From: an uncultured Erysipelotrichaceae bacterium
Lineage (GTDB): Bacteria; Bacillota_I; Bacilli_A; Erysipelotrichales; Erysipelotrichaceae
Length of the DNA stretch: 37,633 nucleotides
Direction of reading: 5' to 3'
Assembly (NCBI GenBank): GCA_902793635.1
Contig: CADBEA010000022.1
Coordinates: forward strand, 1-37,633
This document shows, piece after piece, positions 23,164 through 34,392 of the stretch; position 1 is the first letter of the stretch; every line of letters begins with the position of its first letter. A program made the position numbers and the translations under genes. Below the pieces are notes generated by a model, which was given only the letters and a program-made list of their open reading frames with translations, searched no databases and was not told where the DNA came from.

Positions 23164-24009
23164 TTATTCCTGGGCATTGAAGTCCATGTTCATCTTTGCG
23201 TATTTCTGTGCTTCTTCAATCGTTGCGTTGTAGTAGCGGAGGTTCTTGTCGACTGATGCGATCTCTGCCATTTCTTCATCGGTGAGCGTGAAGTCGAAGA
23301 TGTTGAAGTTGTCCCTGATATGAGCAGGATTTCTGGATCCCGGGAAGATGACGTTGCCGGACTGCACATGCCATCTCAGGATGATCTGGGCATTGGATTT
23401 GCCGTATTTTTCCGCCAGCTTTGTGAACACCGGTTCGTTGATCAGGTTTTTGTCGCCGTGTCCAAGCGGATACCATGCCATTAAGCCCATGCCTGTTTCC
23501 GCAAGAACTTTCTTCAGTTCTGTCTGCGGATAGTACGGATGCGCTTCGACCTGCACCATCTGCGGTTTGATCTCTGCTGTTTCAATGATCTCCTTCAGCC
23601 AGTCAATCGGGAAGTTGGAAACGCCGAGGGCCTTTACTTTGCCTTCCTTATAGGCTTTTTCCATCATCTTATAACCTGTACGCCAGTCACCTGCCGGCTG
23701 ATGCAGGAAGAGCAGATCGACATAATCAGTGCCGAGTCTTGCCAGGGTTTCATCGACGGCGTTTTCGTCGGTATAAACAGTAGGCCATAACTTTGTGACA
23801 AGGAAGATGTCCTCTCTTGCAACACCGCTCTTCTTCATTGCACGTCCGACAGCCTTTTCATTCATATAAGCGTTTGCTGTATCAATGAGGCGGATACCAT
23901 CAGCCAGAGCACTTAAGACTGAGAGTTCTGTTTCTTCCGGTTTGAGGAGAAAGACGCCGATTCCTGCCATTGGCATTTTGTTTCCATTATTGAGTGTTAA
24001 GTATTCCAT
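23164..24009 (-). CDS. Aldo/keto reductase (AKR 3)
   Basis: This 281-residue enzyme has Asp and Tyr in RLIDTANAYMNEKAVG, Lys in LVTKLWPT and His in LLFLHQPAG, and ends with the NADPH loop VIFPGSRNPAHIRDN. It is the first gene of the six-gene operon divergent from the LysR gene. I chose 24009 because AGGAG lies 10 nt upstream and the protein then starts like AKR 2; upstream in-frame codons would add 20 residues with no homologous look. Regulation by the divergent LysR protein is inferred from layout. Confidence 0.92.
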   Translation of the reverse strand: MEYLTLNNGNKMPMAGIGVFLLKPEETELSVLSALADGIRLIDTANAYMNEKAVGRAMKKSGVAREDIFLVTKLWPTVYTDENAVDETLARLGTDYVDLLFLHQPAGDWRTGYKMMEKAYKEGKVKALGVSNFPIDWLKEIIETAEIKPQMVQVEAHPYYPQTELKKVLAETGMGLMAWYPLGHGDKNLINEPVFTKLAEKYGKSNAQIILRWHVQSGNVIFPGSRNPAHIRDNFNIFDFTLTDEEMAEIASVDKNLRYYNATIEEAQKYAKMNMDFNAQE

Positions 24010-24039
24010 GTTTCTGTATCTCCTTCTGTTTACACTTTC

Positions 24040-24069
24040 AGAATAACGAGTTTTCAAGCCCTTGTACAA
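24040..24069 (-). promoter_or_regulatory. Promoter of the AKR operon
   Basis: The -35 is TTGTAC (24069-24064) and the -10 is TATTCT (24045-24040), 18 bp apart. The -35 lies in the perfect palindrome TTGTACAA (24062-24069), a plausible site for the divergent regulator. Confidence 0.5.
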
Positions 24070-24086
24070 TGCCGGTTAGTTAAGCA

Positions 24087-24095
24087 TGCTATAAT
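24087..24095 (+). promoter_or_regulatory. Extended -10 promoter of the LysR gene
   Basis: TG-C-TATAAT lies 26 nt before the start codon. It overlaps the palindrome GCATGC (24084-24089). The -35 is not clear. It lies 18 bp from the -35 of the divergent AKR promoter, so one bound regulator could control both. Confidence 0.6.
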
Positions 24096-24121
24096 TGAAA
24101 CGCATAGTGAAGGAGAAGCTT

Positions 24122-24991
24122 ATGATTGAAATCTATCTGCTGGAAGCTTTATGCGCTTTATATGATTACGGAACCCTTTCCGCTGCCGCAGAACACCTGC
24201 ATATCTCCCAGCCGGCCTTAAGCCGCTCAATGCAGAAACTTGAGGATTTGTTCGGTGTTTCGCTATTTGACAGAACAAAGAACAGGATCACGCTGAATGA
24301 CACCGGAAAGATTGCGGCTTCCATAGCAAGAAGAATTCTTGAGTCAGAAGAAGACATGATCACCGCCGTCAGGAATTACGATTCTTCTCTGCATACCGTC
24401 TCTGCCGGTTACTGCACTCCTGGCCCGATGATGGAGCTGCCACTGCATCTGACACAGCTTTATCCCAAGATGAAAGTCTCTTCAGAAATGGAAAATGATG
24501 AAGCTTTGTTAAAAGGACTGAGAACAGGAAAATATGGATTTGTGATCCTTTCCCATTCATACGAGGATGAAGACATACTCTGCATTCCGTGCGGCAGTGA
24601 GTCGCTTTACTTTTCCCTGATTCCTGCCCATCCGGCTTCACTGTTCAAAGACCAGGGACTTACCTTCAGTCAGATGAACGGAGAAACATTTGTCATGGCC
24701 GGCGACATCGGTGTCTGGCGTGATCTGACAATGAATATGATGCCGGATTCCCGATTTGTTCTTCAGGACTCTCTGGAAGCTCTAAGTGCAGTCATTAACG
24801 CTTCCACCCTTCCTGCCTTCGCTTCCAACCTGACGATTCGTCTCTTCCGTTCAAGAGAAAACAGTGGCCGCATATTCATCAGAATTCTCGATCCTGAAGC
24901 GACATTACACTACCATTGTCTCATCCTGAAGAAAAACCTGGAGAGATATAAACGATGGATCACTTTCCTGGAAGAAAGATATACAGAATAA
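24122..24991 (+). CDS. LysR-family transcriptional regulator
   Basis: This 289-residue regulator has the N-terminal winged helix-turn-helix (about 1-60): LEALCALYDYGTLSAAAEHL, then ISQPALSRSMQKLEDLFG and LFDRTKNRITLNDTG. A substrate-binding domain (about 85-285) follows. Sequence and length are typical. AGGAG lies 7 nt before the ATG at 24122; an upstream TTG would overlap the promoter. It is divergently transcribed from the AKR operon with an intergenic distance of 112 bp, the usual arrangement for a LysR target. The inducer is unknown, perhaps a reactive carbonyl. Confidence 0.95.
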   Translation: MIEIYLLEALCALYDYGTLSAAAEHLHISQPALSRSMQKLEDLFGVSLFDRTKNRITLNDTGKIAASIARRILESEEDMITAVRNYDSSLHTVSAGYCTPGPMMELPLHLTQLYPKMKVSSEMENDEALLKGLRTGKYGFVILSHSYEDEDILCIPCGSESLYFSLIPAHPASLFKDQGLTFSQMNGETFVMAGDIGVWRDLTMNMMPDSRFVLQDSLEALSAVINASTLPAFASNLTIRLFRSRENSGRIFIRILDPEATLHYHCLILKKNLERYKRWITFLEERYTE

Positions 24992-24994
24992 ACA

Positions 24995-25016
24995 ATGCCG
25001 GCCAACTGGCCGGCAT
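24995..25016 (+). terminator. Terminator after the LysR gene
   Basis: ATGCCGGCC pairs perfectly with GGCCGGCAT around AACT. The following T run is short (TTTT at 25022-25025). It may also slow transcripts from the other strand. Confidence 0.65.
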
Positions 25017-25021
25017 CATAG

Positions 25022-25083
25022 TTTTCACATCTTCCTCGTTTACGATCCGCAAGGCAGCAAAATGGTATCAGAGAGTGGTATCA
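25022..25083. repeat. Direct repeat copy B (DUF4143 gene 3' end)
   Basis: Partner of 17321-17386 (57 of 62 positions identical). It covers the last five codons and stop of the ATPase gene and about 46 bp beyond. Inside it TGGTATCA occurs twice, separated by GAGAG. Confidence 0.88.
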
Positions 25084-26399
25084 CGGCAAAGAAGAAATCC
25101 CATGTAGGATGGAAGTGTCAGTATTCCGTTCGCATATCCCACATTGTAATCATTTCCCAGTTTTACTGCACGATGAACATGATACTTCTCGGGATGCGCA
25201 AGAATTGTTTTTACACTTTTCGCATTTCCGGTTGAAGCTTTGATTTCCAGAAGTGTCGCTTCATTCTGAAAGTGGATGATAAAGTCAATCTCCAGTCCTG
25301 AATCTTTATGAAAATAGTACAGTTTTCTTCCGCTCTTCCCAAGGATATCCGCCATTAGGTTTTCAAAAACTGCGCCTTTATAACCATACAGATTTCCTTT
25401 GAGAATATCGTACTGTGTCCCGTCTTCCAGCATTGCTGTAAACAGCCCGGTATCCGCCATATATACTTTGAATATTTCCGGTATCGCATTACCATCCAAA
25501 GGCAGCTCAGGTATCGTCAGGTTATAGCATCTTCTGATAATCCCGGCATCTTCGATCCATTTGATACTACCTTGAAACATCTCAGAAGTCCCCTTCTTCC
25601 GGATCACAGAATACTGGAATTTTTTGTTTTCTTTTGCCAGCTGTTTCGGAATTGAATCAAAGCATTCCCGGATCTTTGATTTATCTTTTCCGACAGCGTA
25701 TTTGACCATATCATCCCTGTATTCATCAAGAATGTTTCTCTGCAGAACAAGTGTCTGGGAGATCTGATGCGTGTCAATGAAGCGCTGCACGACTTCCGGC
25801 ATACCGCCGATAACCGTGTATTGCAGAAGAAGTTCTCTCATCCGGTTATGGATCGGTTCAGGTACGGGTGAGCATTGCTCCAGGTTGTTCTGCATCAAAT
25901 CGATCACCTGGTCACTGATCCCATTTGCCCAGAGAAACTCTTCAAAATCCAGCGGAAACATTTCTATGATCTCTTCATAGCCGACGGGGATCGACAATTC
26001 CTTATCTCCATACCCGCTTACGCCAAGTAAAGAGCCTGTCGCAATCACATCATAGCGGCCATCTGTTTTAAAGAATTTCAAGGAAGTCCTGGCATTCGGG
26101 CAATGCTGTATTTCGTCAAGAATGATAATAGTCTGCCCTTCTTCAAAAACTGCTCCTGTTCCAAGCAATGCTGACATATACATAACCAGATCATCAACTT
26201 TCAAAGACCCGGAAAACAAAGATGCATATTCCGGGTTTTCATAGAAATTGATATAGATCGCATGTGAATAATTCCTGCGTGCAAAATCCATAACGCTGAA
26301 AGTCTTTCCACACTGCCGCACCCCTTTGATTACCAACGGTTTTTTATGTGGATCATTCTTCCAGTTATTCAGTCGCTCTGTTATTTTTCGTTTCAGCAT
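25068..26399 (-). CDS. AAA-type ATPase with DUF4143 domain
   Basis: This 443-residue protein belongs to the AAA_14/DUF4143 family. The Walker A motif is GVRQCGKT (26-33), and Walker B is IIILDEIQHCPNA (near 92). Then come the sensor-like VIATGSLLGVS and the DUF4143 part with YMADTGLFTAML. Near the C-terminus GLEIDFIIHF and TLLEIKAS form a D-ExK pattern of the PD-(D/E)XK nuclease fold. Its function is unsettled; members are common accessory genes. ATG at 26399 follows GGTGG. It lies between guaA and the LysR gene, with repeats at both ends (26430-26480 upstream, 25022-25083 at the 3' end), which suggests insertion. A second copy of its 3' end is at 17321. Confidence 0.9.
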   Translation of the reverse strand: MLKRKITERLNNWKNDPHKKPLVIKGVRQCGKTFSVMDFARRNYSHAIYINFYENPEYASLFSGSLKVDDLVMYMSALLGTGAVFEEGQTIIILDEIQHCPNARTSLKFFKTDGRYDVIATGSLLGVSGYGDKELSIPVGYEEIIEMFPLDFEEFLWANGISDQVIDLMQNNLEQCSPVPEPIHNRMRELLLQYTVIGGMPEVVQRFIDTHQISQTLVLQRNILDEYRDDMVKYAVGKDKSKIRECFDSIPKQLAKENKKFQYSVIRKKGTSEMFQGSIKWIEDAGIIRRCYNLTIPELPLDGNAIPEIFKVYMADTGLFTAMLEDGTQYDILKGNLYGYKGAVFENLMADILGKSGRKLYYFHKDSGLEIDFIIHFQNEATLLEIKASTGNAKSVKTILAHPEKYHVHRAVKLGNDYNVGYANGILTLPSYMGFLLCRDTTL

Positions 26400-26429
26400 A
26401 CATTTCACCACCCGCAAACTAAGTATATA

Positions 26430-26480
26430 ACTTTTTCAAGCGACTTTATATAATATTATGCGACTTTTTCAAGTGACTTT
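26430..26480. repeat. Two direct repeats upstream of the DUF4143 gene
   Basis: An 18-bp unit, ACTTTTTCAAG-C/T-GACTTT, occurs at 26430-26447 and 26463-26480 (17 of 18 identical), with starts 33 bp apart. The AT-rich spacer resembles a promoter. On the minus strand each repeat contains TTGAAA. It could be an operator pair or a duplicated promoter region of the ATPase gene. Confidence 0.7.
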
Positions 26481-26500
26481 TAGAACTGATTATGGTAATT

Positions 26501-28042
26501 TTATTCCCACTCAATTGTTCCCGGCGGCTTGGATGTGATATCCAGAGCCACTCTGTTGACATGCGAGACTTCATTGACGATTCGTGTGGATATTCTGTCC
26601 AGTACGTCATAGGGTATTCTCGCCCAGTCAGCTGTCATGCCGTCGATAGAAGTGACTGCTCTGACAACTACCGTGTAATCATATGTCCGCTGATCTCCCA
26701 TGACACCAACAGAGTGAATATCCGGAAGACAGGTAAAATACTGCCAGATTTCCCGGTGCAGACCTGCCTTGCGGATCTCTTCTCTGAGGATTGCGTCACT
26801 TTCTCTGACGATCTGCAGTTTTTCTTCCGTGATCTCACCAAGTACACGAATGCCGAGACCCGGTCCCGGGAATGGCTGACGCCAGACCATTTCTTCCGGC
26901 AGTCCAAGTTCTGTGCCCAGCTCTCTGACTTCGTCCTTGAACAGTTTGTTCAAGGGTTCAATCAGCTGGAAATTCATATCTTCCGGCAGGCCGCCGACAT
27001 TATGATGTGATTTGATCGTCTGGGCTGTGTCCGTACCGGATTCGATGACGTCTGTGTACAGGGTTCCCTGCGCCAGCCATTTGATATCCGTTCCGGCCAG
27101 AAGCCGTGCGACTTCATCCCGGAAAGTATAGACAAATTCATTGCCGATCGCCTTGCGCTTGTCTTCCGGATCCTTCAGTCCCTTCAGTTTTTCCATGAAG
27201 CGTTCCCGGGCATCGATCTTGATCAGATTCAGATCCATGTTCCGCGAGAATGTATCCATGACGGATTCCGCCTCTCCTTTTCTTAACAGACCGTGATCAA
27301 TAAACATGCAGTACAGGTTTTTGCCGATGGCTTTATTAAGCAGTGCCGCGACAACTGATGAATCCACACCGCCGGAAAGCCCCAGCAGTACTTTGTCATC
27401 ACCGACCCTGGCCCTGATCTCACTGATCTGGGTCTCAATATAGTCTTTCATTGTCCAGTTGGCTTCCGCACGGCAGATCTTGAAAACAAAGTTCCGCAGA
27501 ATATCCAGACCGTATTCACTGTGTCTGACTTCCGGGTGAAACTGCAGCGTATATATCTTTCTGTCATCATCCGCGGATGCCGCAAACGGACATGTCGCAC
27601 TGTAAGCTATGCCATGGAAGCCATCTGCCAGTTTTGTCACCTGATCACCATGGCTCATCCAGACTGTCTGAATTTCCGGCAGTCCGGCAAACAGTGGACT
27701 GTCAGCAGTGACTTTGATTTCCGTCCGGCCGTATTCCTTTTTATCGGAAGGTGTAACTTCTCCCGCCAGCATGTAGTGTGTCATCTGCATGCCGTAGCAG
27801 ATGCCAAGAATCGGCAAACCGCTGTGCAGGATCGCTTCGTCACATTTCGGCGAACCTTCTTCATAGACACTGTTGGGACCACCCGAGAAGACGATGCCTC
27901 TGACATCCTTCATCGCCATGATCTCATCCAGTTTCATACTGCCCGGATGCAGTTCACTGTATACACCGAATTCTCTGATTCTGCGGGCAATCAGCTGGTT
28001 ATACTGACTGCCGAAATCCAATACGATAATCTTGTCTGCCAT
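26501..28042 (-). CDS. guaA: GMP synthase (glutamine-hydrolysing)
   Basis: This 513-residue enzyme converts XMP, glutamine and ATP to GMP. The N-terminal class I amidotransferase has the nucleophile in GICYGMQ and the His-Glu pair in [13 protein letters not shown]. The ATP pyrophosphatase P-loop is [10 protein letters not shown], and the C-terminal dimerisation domain ends in IEWE. Length and motifs are complete. It lies 49 nt after pyrG on the same strand, so the two nucleotide amination genes are probably co-transcribed. Its stop is 102 bp before the DUF4143 gene; no terminator is seen after it. Confidence 0.98.
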   Translation of the reverse strand: MADKIIVLDFGSQYNQLIARRIREFGVYSELHPGSMKLDEIMAMKDVRGIVFSGGPNSVYEEGSPKCDEAILHSGLPILGICYGMQMTHYMLAGEVTPSDKKEYGRTEIKVTADSPLFAGLPEIQTVWMSHGDQVTKLADGFHGIAYSATCPFAASADDDRKIYTLQFHPEVRHSEYGLDILRNFVFKICRAEANWTMKDYIETQISEIRARVGDDKVLLGLSGGVDSSVVAALLNKAIGKNLYCMFIDHGLLRKGEAESVMDTFSRNMDLNLIKIDARERFMEKLKGLKDPEDKRKAIGNEFVYTFRDEVARLLAGTDIKWLAQGTLYTDVIESGTDTAQTIKSHHNVGGLPEDMNFQLIEPLNKLFKDEVRELGTELGLPEEMVWRQPFPGPGLGIRVLGEITEEKLQIVRESDAILREEIRKAGLHREIWQYFTCLPDIHSVGVMGDQRTYDYTVVVRAVTSIDGMTADWARIPYDVLDRISTRIVNEVSHVNRVALDITSKPPGTIEWE

Positions 28043-28091
28043 AGGCTTCCCCTTTCACACTGATTTGTTAGTATCATATCTCAGAAACGCC

Positions 28092-29779
<1,688 letters not shown>

Positions 29780-29838
29780 GGACAGACTGATTATACAGCC
29801 ATATTTTCATGCATACAATACCTGAATTTCAGAAATTT

Positions 29839-31014
29839 TCAGCGCAGGCTTTCAATGTATTCCAGAAGCATTTCTTCCGGCGCGTAACCGGGATAATACC
29901 CGGTGTATTCTCCGTCTTTATTGATGAAGTAAGTCATCGGATAACCGGTAACCGCGAAGGTTCTGGTCATCGCCAGTTTATCGTCAAAGGCAATTTCGGC
30001 TGTGATGCCTTTGTCACGCAGATAGTTCACGACATATTCCGCGTCCCCTTCACTGCCAGCGGAAGGTGTCGTGACAATGATCACTTTGACATCATCCATC
30101 GTTTCGTGGATCTTCTGGAAGGACGGCAGTTCCTGGTTGCAGTACTGGCACCAGGTTTCAAAGAAATTGAGCACGACCACTTTGCCTTTCTGATCGGAAA
30201 GACGGATCGTTTTTCCCTCCGCGGTCGGCAGGGTGAAATCGAACATGTCGACGGTCACCGGTTCACCTTCCGGAACTTCTTCCTGGGCCGGTTCGCTCTG
30301 GCTGTAGGTATCCGGTGTGGTGCGCATGCCGGTGAAGCCCTGATACAGCATATAGGCACCCATTATCAGTACGATGATGCCGGCTGCTGTTCCGGTATAT
30401 TTCACGATATTCTTATGTTTCTTCAGCAGATTCAGAACGCTGTTGGTGAACAGGCCAAGCAGAAGGAACATTAGAATAAAGCCAAGTGTATAGGATGCGA
30501 TCAGAAGCCAGCCCTGACTGGCTGTATCAGCTGCGGATGCCATAACAAGGGCATGAGCCAGCATCGGTCCGATGCATGGTGACCAGGCAAAGCTGAAGAA
30601 GAAGCCCATCAGCCACGCCTTCAGGCAGGACATGGTGCCGCTCAGATTCACGTTCTTCTGATAAGTGCGGTTCAGAAAAGGAATCTCAATGACATGCAGA
30701 GATACCAGACCGAACAGGATCAGGATGACGCCGCCGCCCACCTGCATGGCGGTTTTGTGATCCGCGAAGAAAGTCCGCAGTACCGCCGAGCCAAGCCCGG
30801 CCAGAAAGAACACTGTGCAGATGCCGAGCACAAAGCACAGTGTCAGTAAGAATGTCCGGCCGCGCCGGTATGTATATGTGCCGTCTTCGTTTTCTTCCCG
30901 GGCGTCTTTCGTCAGATAACTGATATATAAAGGAATCAGCGGCAGTACGCAGGGTGAGAAGAAGGACAGCAGGCCTTCCAGAAAAAGACTGTAGGCACTG
31001 ATCGTATAGTCCAT
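29839..31014 (-). CDS. CcdA-like thiol transporter fused to a thioredoxin-like domain
   Basis: This 391-residue protein passes reducing power across the membrane. Residues 1-225 form the CcdA/DsbD-type membrane domain with conserved cysteines in FFSPCVLPLIP (C21) and WSPCIGP (C147). A linker of about 30 residues, rich in Glu and Pro, follows. Residues 255-391 form an extracytoplasmic TlpA/ResA-like domain with the redox motif WCQYC (C289, C292) and TGYPMTYFIN. In two-gene systems these parts are separate. It lies 12 nt after the UppP-like gene, and GGAG precedes its ATG. No cytochrome c gene is near, so a role in envelope disulfide reduction is more likely. Confidence 0.92.
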   Translation of the reverse strand: MDYTISAYSLFLEGLLSFFSPCVLPLIPLYISYLTKDAREENEDGTYTYRRGRTFLLTLCFVLGICTVFFLAGLGSAVLRTFFADHKTAMQVGGGVILILFGLVSLHVIEIPFLNRTYQKNVNLSGTMSCLKAWLMGFFFSFAWSPCIGPMLAHALVMASAADTASQGWLLIASYTLGFILMFLLLGLFTNSVLNLLKKHKNIVKYTGTAAGIIVLIMGAYMLYQGFTGMRTTPDTYSQSEPAQEEVPEGEPVTVDMFDFTLPTAEGKTIRLSDQKGKVVVLNFFETWCQYCNQELPSFQKIHETMDDVKVIIVTTPSAGSEGDAEYVVNYLRDKGITAEIAFDDKLAMTRTFAVTGYPMTYFINKDGEYTGYYPGYAPEEMLLEYIESLR

Positions 31015-31026
31015 TGAAAAACTCCG

Positions 31027-31881
31027 TTATGAAATCACTTTGAAAAGTGTGAATACCAGTACGAGGATACCCAGAATGATGCGGTATATGCCGAAAACCT
31101 TCAGATCGTTGCGGCGGATATAGCGCAGCAGATAGCGTATCACAAACAGCGAGGTGACAAAGCAGACCACAAGACCGGCCAGCAGAACGCCGAAGGCCGA
31201 AAGACTGAACATGGCATTCGACAGAATGTATTTGAGCACCCGCATGATAAAGGCGCCGGCAATTGTCGGAATGGCCAGAAAGAAGGAATATTCCACAGCT
31301 GTCTCACTGCTGAAGCCGATCAGCTTGCCGCCGATGATGGTGCTGGCGGAATGGCCGATGCCGGGAATCAGTGACAGGAAACGGAACAGACTGATCTTGG
31401 CGGAATCAGCCGGTTTGATTTGATTGACCGTTTCGGCTCTGACGGGTGTTTCTTTCAGTTCCGCCCAGATCATGAAGGCGCCGAAGAGAATCAGTCCGGC
31501 AGCCAGCGCGTAACCTTTGCTTAACGTCGTCAGAATCACTTCATCCAGCAGGATGCCGACGAGAACGGCCGGGACACAGCTGATCAGGATCATCAGCCAG
31601 AGCCGGGTGATCTTCCGTTTCCGCTGCTCGCGCAGACCTTTCTGATACGGATTCAGCCGGTTCCAGTAAAGAAGCAGGACAGCCGCGAGACCGCCCAGCT
31701 GGATCACCGAACGGAAAAGACTCCAGAATGCCATGTTGGACAGATAATCCTCAAACACCCGGAGCGGCAGAAAAGATTTCATTAAGGTCATATGGGCAGC
31801 CGAGCTGATCGGAAGCCAGCTGGTAAGGCCCATGACAAATCCGTAAAGCAGTGACTGAAGCAAATTCAGTAAGAACGTCAT
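31027..31881 (-). CDS. UppP/BacA-like membrane protein lacking key catalytic residues
   Basis: This 284-residue multi-span protein aligns with undecaprenyl-diphosphate phosphatase (UppP/BacA) without gaps at the N-terminus. GLTSWLPISSAAH here corresponds to GLTEFLPVSSTGH in E. coli as I recall it. His30 is kept, but E17 is Met, E21 is Ser, and the second motif PG-x-SRS is PGIGHSAST, with His177 in place of Arg174. These are the residues assigned to catalysis. So this is a divergent paralogue that may bind or flip the lipid or use another substrate. It is the first gene of the operon with the CcdA fusion; GAGGG precedes the ATG. A true UppP is probably elsewhere. Confidence 0.8.
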   Translation of the reverse strand: MTFLLNLLQSLLYGFVMGLTSWLPISSAAHMTLMKSFLPLRVFEDYLSNMAFWSLFRSVIQLGGLAAVLLLYWNRLNPYQKGLREQRKRKITRLWLMILISCVPAVLVGILLDEVILTTLSKGYALAAGLILFGAFMIWAELKETPVRAETVNQIKPADSAKISLFRFLSLIPGIGHSASTIIGGKLIGFSSETAVEYSFFLAIPTIAGAFIMRVLKYILSNAMFSLSAFGVLLAGLVVCFVTSLFVIRYLLRYIRRNDLKVFGIYRIILGILVLVFTLFKVIS

Positions 31882-31998
31882 AAATCTTTTCCCTCTTTGA
31901 TATCGCAGATATTATAGCATACCAGTTTCTTTCGTGAACATGACATGCCGGCAAGTAAATAACTGCCTGTTAATGGGCTTTTTTGGGGTTTAAATAGT

Positions 31999-32027
31999 TT
32001 GCAATAGATATTGTTTTCTGTTAATCT
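31999..32027 (+). promoter_or_regulatory. Promoter of glgP
   Basis: TTGCAA (31999-32004) and TAATCT (32022-32027) are 17 bp apart, with TG one base before the -10. The start codon lies 40 bp downstream. Confidence 0.5.
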
Positions 32028-32067
32028 ACCAAAGTATGTGTCTTTTGACACTGATAAGGAGGCTTTT

Positions 32068-34326
32068 ATGACACTTCAGGAAGAACTGGTATCTTTATTG
32101 GGAAAAGATATCTCTGAAGCAGCTGACAGTGAGATTTATGAAGCCTGTCTTGAACTGGTTCGCCAGCGGGCCGAAGGTATTCCCTACGTTCAGGGCAGTA
32201 AGAAGATTTATTATATCAGCGCCGAATTCCTTACCGGTAAACAGCTGGGTAAGAATCTGATCAATCTCGGTCTGTATGACGAGATGAGCAGAATCCTCAG
32301 AATCAACGGCAAGTCGATCGACGCTGTCGAGAATGTTGAAAAAGAACCGTCTCTCGGCAACGGCGGCCTGGGAAGGCTGGCTGCCTGTTTCCTTGATTCG
32401 ATCGCAACTCTGAACCTGCCGGGCGACGGCATCGGTCTGCGTTACCATTACGGACTGTTCAAACAGCAGTTCAGAGATCACAAGCAATATGAAATTCCGG
32501 ATGAATGGCTTGACTGCAGCAATATGCTTAAGGACACCGGCATTTCCTTCCCAATCCAGCTGGCCGGCAAGGTTTACCAGTCCCGTATGTATGACATGGA
32601 TGTCATCGGCTACAAGGGAAATAAAAACACCCTGCATCTGTTTGATCTGGATTCCGTTGACGACAGTATCGTCCACGACGGCATTCAGTTCGATAAGACA
32701 AATATCGAAAAGAACCTGACACTGTTCCTCTATCCGGACGACAGTGACAGAGACGGACAGTTGCTGCGTATCTACCAGCAGTACTTCATGGTCAGCAACG
32801 CCGCCCAGCTGATCATCAAAAACGAAAAGGATGCCGGCCATGACCTGCACCGTCTCGATCAGTACGTTGCCGTGCAGATCAACGACACACATCCGTCCAT
32901 GGTCATCCCGGAACTGATCCGTCTGCTGATGGTGGAAGGCATTCCGATGAAGCGGGCTGCCGATATCGTCAACAATGTCTGTGCCTACACCAACCACACG
33001 ATCCTCGCGGAAGCTCTGGAAAAATGGCCGCTGGACTATCTGGCGGAAGTGGTTCCGCACCTGCTGCCGATCATCGAAGGTCTTGACTACGCGGCATACT
33101 GCGCCTTCAGCGGCAATCCTGATCTGATGATCATCGACGAGAACAACCGTGTGCACATGGCGAAGATGGACATGCATTATTCCCGGTCCATCAACGGTGT
33201 AGCCGCTCTGCATACCGATATCCTGAAGAATCAGGAACTCAAGCCGTTCTATAACGTTTATCCGCAGCGTTTCAACAACAAGACAAACGGCATTACCTTC
33301 CGCCGTTTCCTGATGCATTCCAATCCGAAGCTGACAAACCTGATCGATACCCTGATCGGTGAAGGCTGGAAACAGGATGCCAGCCATCTGGAAGAACTGC
33401 TGCGTTATTACAATGACGAAAACGTTCTGAACCAGCTGGAAGAAATCAAATACCAGAACAAGGTACGCCTGGCTGCCTACGTCAAGGAAAGAGAAAATGT
33501 CGATATCGACCCGAACTCCGTATTCGACGTCCAGATCAAGCGTATGCATGAATACAAGCGTCAGCAGATGAATGCGCTGTGGATCATCTATAAATACATG
33601 CTGATCAAAAACGGTGCCCTGCCGCCGCGTCCGATCACCGTGATCTTCGGTGGTAAAGCAGCCCCGGCCTACAAGATGGCCAAGAATGTAATTCACCTCA
33701 TTCTCTGTCTGCAGGAACTGATCAACAACGATCCGGAAGTCAGCAAATATCTGCGTGTTGTCATGATCAGCAACTACAACGTCGGCAAAGCCGAAAAGAT
33801 CGTACCGGCCTGTGATATCTCCGAACAGATCTCTCTGGCCTCCAAGGAAGCTTCCGGCACCGGCAACATGAAGTTCATGCTGAACGGCGCAATTACCCTC
33901 GGTACGGCGGACGGCGCCAACGTTGAGATCCGCAACCTGGTCGGCAATGACAACATCTATATCTTCGGACGTTCTTCCGACGAAGTCATCGGCCTGTACA
34001 ACACCAGCAGCTACCATGCGACAGACTTCTATTACCGGTCCAATTCCATTCACAAGTGCGTGGACTTCATTACTGGTGAAGAACTGTGCGCGATCGGTGA
34101 CAAGGCGCTGCTCAGTGAACTGAGAGACAACCTGATCAATAAAGACTGGTTCATGACGCTGCTCGATCTGGAAAGCTACTGTGCTGCCAAGGAAACAGCC
34201 CTGATGGACTATGAAAACCGGGCATGGTGGAAGCGGAAGTCCCTGGTCAATATCGCCAAGAGCGGCTTCTTCTCCTCTGACCGTACGATCAAGGAATACA
34301 ACAACGATATCTGGCATTTAAGATAG
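32068..34326 (+). CDS. glgP: Glycogen/maltodextrin phosphorylase
   Basis: This 752-residue enzyme releases glucose-1-phosphate from alpha-1,4-glucans. It includes [37 protein letters not shown] and the PLP segment [13 protein letters not shown], in which the lysine holds PLP. The length is within the bacterial range. ATG at 32068 follows AGGAGG by 5 nt; an earlier frame start lacks a site. It stands alone with its own promoter and terminator; the glycogen synthesis genes are not in the window. Confidence 0.97.
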   Translation: MTLQEELVSLLGKDISEAADSEIYEACLELVRQRAEGIPYVQGSKKIYYISAEFLTGKQLGKNLINLGLYDEMSRILRINGKSIDAVENVEKEPSLGNGGLGRLAACFLDSIATLNLPGDGIGLRYHYGLFKQQFRDHKQYEIPDEWLDCSNMLKDTGISFPIQLAGKVYQSRMYDMDVIGYKGNKNTLHLFDLDSVDDSIVHDGIQFDKTNIEKNLTLFLYPDDSDRDGQLLRIYQQYFMVSNAAQLIIKNEKDAGHDLHRLDQYVAVQINDTHPSMVIPELIRLLMVEGIPMKRAADIVNNVCAYTNHTILAEALEKWPLDYLAEVVPHLLPIIEGLDYAAYCAFSGNPDLMIIDENNRVHMAKMDMHYSRSINGVAALHTDILKNQELKPFYNVYPQRFNNKTNGITFRRFLMHSNPKLTNLIDTLIGEGWKQDASHLEELLRYYNDENVLNQLEEIKYQNKVRLAAYVKERENVDIDPNSVFDVQIKRMHEYKRQQMNALWIIYKYMLIKNGALPPRPITVIFGGKAAPAYKMAKNVIHLILCLQELINNDPEVSKYLRVVMISNYNVGKAEKIVPACDISEQISLASKEASGTGNMKFMLNGAITLGTADGANVEIRNLVGNDNIYIFGRSSDEVIGLYNTSSYHATDFYYRSNSIHKCVDFITGEELCAIGDKALLSELRDNLINKDWFMTLLDLESYCAAKETALMDYENRAWWKRKSLVNIAKSGFFSSDRTIKEYNNDIWHLR

Positions 34327-34342
34327 TCAGAGGTATATGATA

Positions 34343-34373
34343 AAGGGGCGAAACAAAAGCGTCCCTTTTTTCT
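34343..34373 (+). terminator. Terminator after glgP
   Basis: AAGGGGCG pairs with CGTCCCTT (one G-U) around a 9-nt loop, followed by T residues. It lies just before the cyclophilin gene's ribosome binding site. Confidence 0.82.
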
Positions 34374-34392
34374 GAATGGAGGAATATAGAAA

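Noticed and set aside
32095-34317. 740-codon open frame antisense to glgP
   Set aside because: It exactly mirrors the glgP gene, has no ribosome binding site or recognisable motif, and arises from codon bias of the real gene. The same holds for the 383-codon frame at 5424-6575 (-), the 360-codon frame at 22151-23233 (+) and the 297-codon frame at 1893-2786 (+).
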